Positions 58,958 to 64,000 of a stretch of DNA of 64,000 nt are shown piece by piece (the first letter of the stretch is position 1; each line of letters opens with the position of its first letter). The stretch covers positions 1,122,060-1,186,059 of the forward strand of contig NZ_CDME01000002.1 of NCBI RefSeq assembly GCF_000826545.1. The letters run 5' to 3'. A model generated the notes under the pieces. That model saw only the letters and a list, made by a program, of their open reading frames with translations, ran no database searches and was not told where the DNA came from. The stretch is from Kibdelosporangium sp. MJ126-NF4 (GTDB taxonomy: Bacteria; Actinomycetota; Actinomycetes; Mycobacteriales; Pseudonocardiaceae). The position numbers were made by a program, and so were the translations under genes.

Positions 58958-59863
58958 ATGAACGAGCAGGAACTGCGTGACGGCCTGCGTGAGGTGATGG
59001 CGGTCAGCAGCCAGCCGCCCTCGATGAACCCCACCGAGGCACTCGACGCCGCCAAACGCGCCCACAAACGCCGTCGCGCCACCTGGGCGGGCGCCGGAGC
59101 GGGAGCCGCCGTGGTCGCGCTCGCCGCAGGCACCGTGTTCGCCCTGACCCCCAGCAACGACACGCTCCCGATCGATGTCGCGGCCACGGCCAACACCACC
59201 GACGGCACCCCCATGACCACCAACGGCACCGCGATCACCAAGAGCGGCACCGAGACCTCCTGGCCCACCGGCCAGGTCGACCGCACCGCCCGCAACGGCC
59301 CCCGCTCCGACACCGCCAACGGCGTGCTGGCCACGCTCAAGGCCGCGCTGCCCGACACTCTCACCGTCGACGAGACGACCACCCGACCCGGAGGCGGTGG
59401 CAAGATCACCCTGTCGCAGGCCAACTTCAACAACTACTACGGCCAGGGCAACAAACAGGAGGCGTGGGACTACTCGGCCATCGCCGCGGTCGCCAGCAAG
59501 ACCAACCCCCAGGGCGGGACCGGGCGCGTGCTGGTCACCGTGTTCACCCCCGGCAACCCGGCCTACGCCGACACCGACGTGTGCGTGCTGACCGGGAAGT
59601 TCTGGGGCGTCCGGGGCACGTGCGAGCCCCGCACCGTGCAGGGCAAGACCGTCGGGGTGATCGTCAAGCCCCAGGATTCCCGCATCTCCACGGTGGTCGG
59701 GTACCGCTACGACGACGGGACCGTGGTCTTCGTGGCCCAATCCACGGCACCCAACAACGAAGGCGACAGCAGTGGCCCTCCGGCGGGCTCGATGAGCACA
59801 CTGCCGCTGACCGTCGAGCAACTCGCGCCGATGGCGCTCAACCCCGCGTTCAAGGTCACGTAA
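58958..59863 (+). CDS. membrane protein, probable anti-sigma partner of SigE-type factor
   Basis: 301-residue bitopic protein: a cytoplasmic N-terminus of about 40 residues, one membrane helix (about residues 43-65, WAGAGAGAAVVALAAGTVFA), and a large extracytoplasmic domain rich in Thr/Asn with two Cys (CVLTGKFWGVRGTC) that could form a disulfide. It lacks the ZAS zinc motif, so anti-sigma activity is inferred only from the coupled position after the sigma gene. Confidence 0.75.
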   Translation: MNEQELRDGLREVMAVSSQPPSMNPTEALDAAKRAHKRRRATWAGAGAGAAVVALAAGTVFALTPSNDTLPIDVAATANTTDGTPMTTNGTAITKSGTETSWPTGQVDRTARNGPRSDTANGVLATLKAALPDTLTVDETTTRPGGGGKITLSQANFNNYYGQGNKQEAWDYSAIAAVASKTNPQGGTGRVLVTVFTPGNPAYADTDVCVLTGKFWGVRGTCEPRTVQGKTVGVIVKPQDSRISTVVGYRYDDGTVVFVAQSTAPNNEGDSSGPPAGSMSTLPLTVEQLAPMALNPAFKVT

Positions 59864-59866
59864 CCC

Positions 59867-61252
59867 TCACACGGTCACCGTGACGACGTCACCTCGGGAG
59901 CCACCGATGCTCCCGAGGTACGCGTCCACCGTCGCCAGCTCAGCGGTCATCGCCCCGATGTAGCCGTCCGGCCGCACCAGCACCCACGTGCCCGGCGCGA
60001 CGTCGTAGGTCTCGTGCGGCGCGGTGAACTCCAGCAGCGTCCAGTGCGGGCCACGCAACACGTCGAACACCGTCTTGCCGCCCGGGTCGCCCGTCAGCGG
60101 CCCGTCCGGTGCCCGGTCACCCGCCCGCAGCGACCCCGGCCGCGGCCGGTCGTCCACCGCCAGCGGGCCCTCCCGGTAGGACAACCCCAGCTGCCGCTCC
60201 TCGAAGCCGCGGGCCATCGTGCGCTCGTTGAGCAGCCGCTCACTCAACCCCAGCACGTGCGCCGCGATCGGCAGCCGCTCCCGCTCATAGCTCGCCAGCA
60301 GCGACACCGGCGCGCCACCCAGCACCGCCGCCAGCTTCCACCCCAGGTTGTAGGCGTCCTGCACGCCGGTGTTCAGTCCCTGACCACCGGTGGGCGGGTG
60401 CACGTGCGCCGCGTCCCCCGCCAGCAGCACCCGCTCCACCTGGAACCGGGTGGCCATCCGGATGTTGGGCCGCCATTCGGTCAACCAGGTCAGGCCGTCC
60501 AGCCGGAAATCCGACCGGCCGGTCTGCTCGGCGACATACCCAGCCAGATCCGCCAGCGTGGCCAACTCGCGCTCCGGGTCGGCGATGGTCAACTGGAAGG
60601 AGTCCGTGCCGCCCAACGGGCACAACGCGATCCGCGGTTCCCGCCACATGTGCCAGTGTTCCCGGTCCAGGCCGGTCACCCGCACGTCGGCGACCAGCAT
60701 CCGGAGGTCCTCGTGGGTCACGCCCTCGAACGGCACGTCCACCAGCCGCCGTGTCGGGCCCTTGCCGCCGTCCGCGCCGACCACGTACGCGAACCGGGCC
60801 CGCTCGGTCCGCCCGTCACGGCGCAGCGTCGCGGTCACCCCGTTCTCGTCCTGCTCCAGCCCGACCAGTTCGGTGCTCAGCTCCACCTGGCCGCCGAGCC
60901 CCGCCCACCGCTCCCGCAGCAACTGGACCGTCCGCCACTGCGGGATCATCCACACGTTCGGGTACGGCACGTCCGGTGTCGGTTCCACCCGCTCGCTCAT
61001 CACTCCCTCCCACACCACCGCGTCCCCCTGGTAGGCGCGGATCGGGGGATAGTCCGAGCCGCTCGCCAGTACCGCCTCGACCAGGCCGAGGTCGTCGAAC
61101 ACCTCCAGGGTGCGCGGCTGCATCCCCCGGCCGCGCGAGCCTGTCGCGAACTCCGGCTCCCGGTCCACGACCCGGCACGCCACCCCACGGCGAGCCAGGT
61201 CCACCGCCAGCGTCAACCCGGTCGGACCCGCGCCCACCACCAGTACGTCCAT
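59867..61252 (-). CDS. FAD-dependent aromatic monooxygenase (rifampicin/phenol hydroxylase-like)
   Basis: 461-residue flavin hydroxylase. GxGxxG in VLVVGAGPTGLTLAVDLA, DG motif VGADGGKGPTRR, GD motif LLAGDAAHVHPPTGGQGLNT. The C-terminal thioredoxin-like end (WTLLEFTAPHETYDV) places it with the larger group that includes rifampicin monooxygenase, PgaE and anthracycline hydroxylases. ATG 61252 is preferred over GTG 61264. It is divergent from a TetR gene; three copies of a TTAAC-CATTAA operator lie between, so it is likely induced by its substrate or an antibiotic. Confidence 0.9.
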   Translation of the reverse strand: MDVLVVGAGPTGLTLAVDLARRGVACRVVDREPEFATGSRGRGMQPRTLEVFDDLGLVEAVLASGSDYPPIRAYQGDAVVWEGVMSERVEPTPDVPYPNVWMIPQWRTVQLLRERWAGLGGQVELSTELVGLEQDENGVTATLRRDGRTERARFAYVVGADGGKGPTRRLVDVPFEGVTHEDLRMLVADVRVTGLDREHWHMWREPRIALCPLGGTDSFQLTIADPERELATLADLAGYVAEQTGRSDFRLDGLTWLTEWRPNIRMATRFQVERVLLAGDAAHVHPPTGGQGLNTGVQDAYNLGWKLAAVLGGAPVSLLASYERERLPIAAHVLGLSERLLNERTMARGFEERQLGLSYREGPLAVDDRPRPGSLRAGDRAPDGPLTGDPGGKTVFDVLRGPHWTLLEFTAPHETYDVAPGTWVLVRPDGYIGAMTAELATVDAYLGSIGGSRGDVVTVTV

Positions 61253-61266
61253 CACCGCCACCACTC

Positions 61267-61316
61267 CTTAACGACATTCGATTTAACGTCATTAAGTAGA
61301 GCTTAATGCTGTTAAG
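61267..61316. promoter_or_regulatory. three TTAAC-N2-CATT operator copies in the divergent promoter
   Basis: CTTAACGACATTCG (61267-61280), TTTAACGTCATTAAG (61282-61296) and, inverted, CTTAACAGCATTAAG (+ strand CTTAATGCTGTTAAG, 61302-61316). Copies 2 and 3 face each other. They fill the gap between the monooxygenase start (61252) and the TetR start (61327) and are almost certainly TetR binding sites. Confidence 0.7.
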
Positions 61317-61326
61317 GTGTCAAGCC

Positions 61327-61953
61327 GTGGCACTGGACCGGATCACCGTGGTACGCACCGGCCTGCGAGTACTCGACGAGGTCGGCCTCGAGGCGCTCAC
61401 CCTGCGCAAGATCGCCTCCGAGCTCGGCGTGCAGCCGCCCGCGCTCTACTGGCACTTCAAGAGCAAGCGGGACCTGATCGACGAGATGGCCACCACCCTG
61501 CTGACCGACCACACCCAGCCCATCCCCGGCGACACCCCCTGGCGGGAGTTCACCCTGACCTACGGCGAGGGCCTGCGGCGGATGCTGCTGAGCCACCGCG
61601 ACGGCGCGAAGATGTTCGCGGGCACCTACCTCACCGACACCAGCGTCTACCGACACCAGGACGCCGCACTGCGGCTGCTCACCGACGCCGGGTTCAGCCT
61701 GGCCGACGCCGGACAGGTCTACTGGACGATCTACAGCTACACGATCGGCTTCGTCATCGAGGAACAGGCCGTCTACCCGCGCCCCGGCGAACGCGACGAG
61801 CGCTACGACCTCGACCGGCGCACCCAACGCATGGCCGACGAACACGTCCCCCTCGCCACCGCCGCCGGACCTGAGCTGTTCGACCGCTTCGACCAGCGCT
61901 ACACCCGCGGCCTGCAGGCGATCGTCACCGGCGTCGACACCTGGCGAACCTGA
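61327..61953 (+). CDS. TetR family transcriptional regulator (TetR_C type)
   Basis: 208-residue repressor of the true TetR subgroup: ALDRITVVRTGLRVLDEVGL, then LTLRKIASELGVQPPALYWH (HTH), and a C-terminal domain with FAGTYLTDTSVYRHQ, as in TetR/OtrR-type proteins that bind tetracycline-like or aromatic ligands. GTG 61327 gives the family N-terminus (ALDR); ATG 61306 would add seven residues. Likely represses the divergent monooxygenase and itself. Confidence 0.9.
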   Translation: MALDRITVVRTGLRVLDEVGLEALTLRKIASELGVQPPALYWHFKSKRDLIDEMATTLLTDHTQPIPGDTPWREFTLTYGEGLRRMLLSHRDGAKMFAGTYLTDTSVYRHQDAALRLLTDAGFSLADAGQVYWTIYSYTIGFVIEEQAVYPRPGERDERYDLDRRTQRMADEHVPLATAAGPELFDRFDQRYTRGLQAIVTGVDTWRT

Positions 61954-61961
61954 CGGGCCGC

Positions 61962-63011
61962 TCAGGCGAACATCGGCACCAACGCCACCGCGAACAGCCC
62001 GTAGAACGCGGCCACCACCGACAACCGGCGCACACTCAGCCGCCCCGACCGCAACGTGATCAGCAGATACACCACCGCCAGCAACGTCACCCCGCCCGCG
62101 ATCAGCAACGGGCCCTCCAGCCGCCACGGCGTGAACAGCAGGCCGAACCCGCTCGGCACCGTCGCCTGGATCATCATCGACCCGGACACGTTCGCCAAAG
62201 CCAGCCTCGTCTTGCCCTGCCGCACCCAGATCACCGCGTTCATGATCTCCGGCAACTCGGTCGCGATCGGCGCCAGCAGCAACGCCGTCAACGACGCCGA
62301 CATCCCCAGCATCGGGCCGACCGTGTCCAACTGCACCACGAACACCTTCGACGCCGCGAAGATCACCGCCAACGCGCCCAGCGTCTGCGCCACCACCGCC
62401 CACGTCGCCGGGGTCGCGCGGCGGCGCTGCAGCTTCAGCGGCGCCAGCTCCTCCTCGGCGCCGTCCTCGTCCTTCTGGCGCATCTCCCGCACGCAGTACA
62501 CGGCGTACACGGCGAAGAACAACAGCCCCAGCCACGGCTTGATCGCGAACGCCACCAGCCCGAGCGCGACCTTCACCACGAACACCGCGACGAACCAGGT
62601 CTGGTCCTTGGCGAGCTTGTCCACATCGCCCCAGTCCGGCGCTCCGCCCCCGACCGGGCCCCCTGTCGGACCACTGGGCGCGCCACTGCGGGCCAGACTG
62701 CGTGCCTGACCGCGGCGGCTGGCCAGCAGGCTCCAGCCGACCACCCCGTAGGCGACCGTGGCCAGCGCCAACGGCCCGCCCATCGCCGCGCCGACACCGA
62801 TATCGCGCTGCTCCGGCGTATCACCGAACGCCACGGCCACGAACGTCACGACACTCTCGGGCAGGGCGGTACCGATGGCCGCCAGCACGGTGCCGACCGC
62901 GATCGTGCCGATCCGGAGACGACGGCCGAGCCACTCGACCGCGTTGACGAACCACTCGCAGGACAGATAGATCGCGATCGCACAGGCGACCAGCAACACG
63001 AAGTGAATCAC
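61962..63011 (-). CDS. sodium/calcium antiporter family (CaCA) membrane protein
   Basis: 349-residue cation antiporter of the YrbG/NCX type, about 10-11 helices. The two alpha repeats are present: AIGTALPESVVTFVAVAFGD in the first half (normally GxSxPE), and LAPIATELPEIMNAVIWVRQ in the second half, each with the ion-binding acidic PE. GTG 63011 has GGAGG 5 bases upstream. It exports Ca2+ or another cation against Na+ or H+. It is divergent from an ArsR-type repressor and may be controlled by it. Confidence 0.85.
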   Translation of the reverse strand: MIHFVLLVACAIAIYLSCEWFVNAVEWLGRRLRIGTIAVGTVLAAIGTALPESVVTFVAVAFGDTPEQRDIGVGAAMGGPLALATVAYGVVGWSLLASRRGQARSLARSGAPSGPTGGPVGGGAPDWGDVDKLAKDQTWFVAVFVVKVALGLVAFAIKPWLGLLFFAVYAVYCVREMRQKDEDGAEEELAPLKLQRRRATPATWAVVAQTLGALAVIFAASKVFVVQLDTVGPMLGMSASLTALLLAPIATELPEIMNAVIWVRQGKTRLALANVSGSMMIQATVPSGFGLLFTPWRLEGPLLIAGGVTLLAVVYLLITLRSGRLSVRRLSVVAAFYGLFAVALVPMFA

Positions 63012-63299
63012 GGGATCCTCCCGCGCATCGCGGGACGAACTCCCCGGGAGCGCACCGGCGACCTCGACCCACGGTGCGCACCAAGTCATGCGTCCGTCAT
63101 GGGTCGAAGGTCTCGCCCGCCTTCCCACACGAGAAGGCCGCCCGGCCGGGCCCGTGAGAGCCAGCATGTCGACCAAGGCGTTGGGGGCTACTCCCCTTCG
63201 TTTCGAGGACAACCCTGCCGTACGCGTAGCTAATTGTCAATCAATTGCGCAAGCGTCAGACTGTGGCGCGGGCCCCGTTCCGCAAGAATCCACCCCGAG
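63012..63299. promoter_or_regulatory. divergent region between antiporter and arsR
   Basis: 288 bp without a convincing gene. A candidate ArsR-type operator AATTG-TCAAT-CAATT lies at 63232-63246, followed by the palindrome TTGCGCAA (63244-63251), about 55 bp before the ArsR start. Otherwise nothing recognised. Confidence 0.45.
63232..63246. promoter_or_regulatory. candidate ArsR operator
   Basis: AATTGTCAATCAATT: perfect 5-bp arms (AATTG/CAATT) around TCAAT. AT-rich palindromes near the start codon are typical of ArsR/SmtB autoregulation. Assigned by position. Confidence 0.45.
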
Positions 63300-63674
63300 A
63301 TGAGCGAACCGACACCGCCCGACGAGCCGACCCGCCCGCAGCTGCAGTCCGCCGCGGCCACGTTCGCGCTGCTGTCGGCCCCGACACGACTGCACGTCGT
63401 GTGGCTGCTGGCCCGCCACGAATACGACGTCGGTACCCTGGCCGAACGCATCGGCACCACGGTCGCCGCGGTCAGCCAGCACCTGGCCAAGCTCCGCCTC
63501 GCCGGTCTGGTCGCCGCCCGCCGCGAAGGACGCCACCAGATCTACGCCGTGGAGGACCCACACGTGCTGACCCTGGTCGAGCAGATCTTCGAACACATCG
63601 CGCCGGACGGCTCCCTCGCGCCCGACCCGCCCACCCCGCGCCACCCCACCCGCCCACAACCGGGCACGACGTGA
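63300..63674 (+). CDS. ArsR family regulator
   Basis: 124-residue winged-helix repressor: ATFALLSAPTRLHVVWLLAR, then LAERIGTTVAAVSQHLAKLR, a wing AARREGRHQIYAVEDPHV and a C-terminal VLTLVEQIFEHIA (helix typical of CzrA/NmtR-like metal sensors, with His residues but few Cys). It could sense Zn, Ni or Co. ATG 63300 is chosen. It faces the antiporter gene and is followed 10 bp later by a Ser/Thr kinase gene. Confidence 0.88.
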   Translation: MSEPTPPDEPTRPQLQSAAATFALLSAPTRLHVVWLLARHEYDVGTLAERIGTTVAAVSQHLAKLRLAGLVAARREGRHQIYAVEDPHVLTLVEQIFEHIAPDGSLAPDPPTPRHPTRPQPGTT

Positions 63675-63684
63675 TCGAGGTGTC

Positions 63685-64000
63685 GTGAAACCGCTCGGAG
63701 CGGCGGGACCCGTCACCGTCGGCCCCTACCAGGTCCTCGCCGAACTCGGCCGGGGCGGCATGGGACGCGTGCTGCTGGGCAACGGCCCCGACGGGCGGCT
63801 GGTCGCGGTCAAACTCGTGCACGGCCACTTCGCCGAGGACGACCGGTTCCGGGCCCGGTTCCGCCGCGAGGTCACCGCCTCCAGCGGCGTGTCCGGCGCC
63901 TACACCGCCGCCGTGGTCGACGCCGACCCGGACGCGCCCACCCCTTGGCTGGCGTCGGTGTTCGTGCCCGGCCCGTCACTGCGGACAGTGCTGCGCAGCG
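63685..64000 (+). CDS. serine/threonine protein kinase (Hanks type), N-terminal part
   Basis: Start of a eukaryotic-type protein kinase that runs off the window. From GTG 63685 the frame reads a Gly-rich loop LGRGGMGRVLLG, the ATP Lys in VAVKLVHG, and a helix with FRREVTAS containing the conserved Glu, then VFVPGPSLRTVL, the hinge region. All N-lobe landmarks are intact. The short N-terminal segment before the domain has no signal. It lies 10 bp after the ArsR gene on the same strand. Autokinase targets unknown; later domains such as a membrane helix or sensor domain are outside the window. Confidence 0.88.
   Translation, partial: MKPLGAAGPVTVGPYQVLAELGRGGMGRVLLGNGPDGRLVAVKLVHGHFAEDDRFRARFRREVTASSGVSGAYTAAVVDADPDAPTPWLASVFVPGPSLRTVLRS

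Noticed and set aside
1..64000. tRNA, rRNA or CRISPR loci
   Set aside because: No tRNA cloverleaf, rRNA core or regularly spaced repeat with unique spacers was seen. The only tandem repeats are the 13-bp and 21-bp ones listed.

Overview
The window is 64 kb of high-GC actinobacterial chromosome. GTG and TTG starts are frequent and 1-4 bp start/stop overlaps are common. The gene content (MptB-type mannosyltransferase, the DUF3090/SCO1664/histidine-phosphatase trio, SigE-type sigma factor, many TetR regulators, a PASTA-type Ser/Thr kinase N-lobe) points to the Pseudonocardiales. That placement is an inference; no rRNA or tRNA gene is present to confirm it.

Layout. 0-4 kb: tail of a peptide-type ABC importer operon (binding protein, two permeases, fused double ATPase). 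4-6.5 kb: MptB-like glycosyltransferase and a decayed ornithine cyclodeaminase. 6.5-15.6 kb: small regulator/enzyme pairs (TetR, SDR, MerR, DUF3224, LD-carboxypeptidase, FAD monooxygenase, S9 peptidase, LCM-type methyltransferase). 15.7-17.7 kb: conserved DUF3090 - SCO1664 - phosphatase operon. 17.7-21.4 kb: ArsR-like regulator divergent from a frameshifted M20 peptidase and an S9 peptidase. 21.4-25.2 kb: NmrA-like protein, DUF3097, NfeD and SPFH protein. 25.1-36.4 kb: CGNR protein, MerR, MFS transporter with an iron box, NudC, GNAT, STAS, quinone reductase, secreted M14 carboxypeptidase, lipoprotein, ProC-like protein, WYL regulator, NmrA/TetR pair.

At 36.8-37.3 kb, in one of the few gene-poor stretches, lies a 28-bp sequence that fits the actinobacterial dif consensus as I recall it. 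About 0.4 kb further is a second perfect 11-6-11 bp inverted repeat, directly in front of an intact XerC/D-like tyrosine recombinase. The strand composition of the + strand switches from C/A-rich to G/T-rich across this point. The window therefore probably contains the chromosome dimer resolution site and part of the replication terminus region.

37-49 kb: two-component operon, then a coupled two-gene RNA-repair operon (RNA ligase plus HD-domain/polynucleotide kinase), DUF1905/SRPBCC/ArsR genes, lspA, an MFS transporter, and an amino-sugar/tagatose-type operon (SIS isomerase, ROK kinase, PfkB kinase, class II aldolase) with a divergent DeoR regulator. 50-64 kb: frameshifted alpha/beta hydrolase, LysR, MFS, TetR with tandem operators, glmS, methyltransferase, SigE-type sigma with its membrane partner, FAD monooxygenase/TetR pair with three operator copies, cation antiporter, ArsR, and the start of a Ser/Thr kinase.

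The most interesting items are the dif / dif-like / recombinase arrangement, the RNA-ligase plus HD-Pnk operon, a three-site MerR-type dyad family at 7.9-8.5 kb, and an iron box in front of an exporter. Three genes are broken (ornithine cyclodeaminase, M20 peptidase, alpha/beta hydrolase). The last two differ from intact by a single G in a G run, so sequencing error cannot be excluded. I found no CRISPR array, insertion sequence, phage module or typical biosynthetic core gene.
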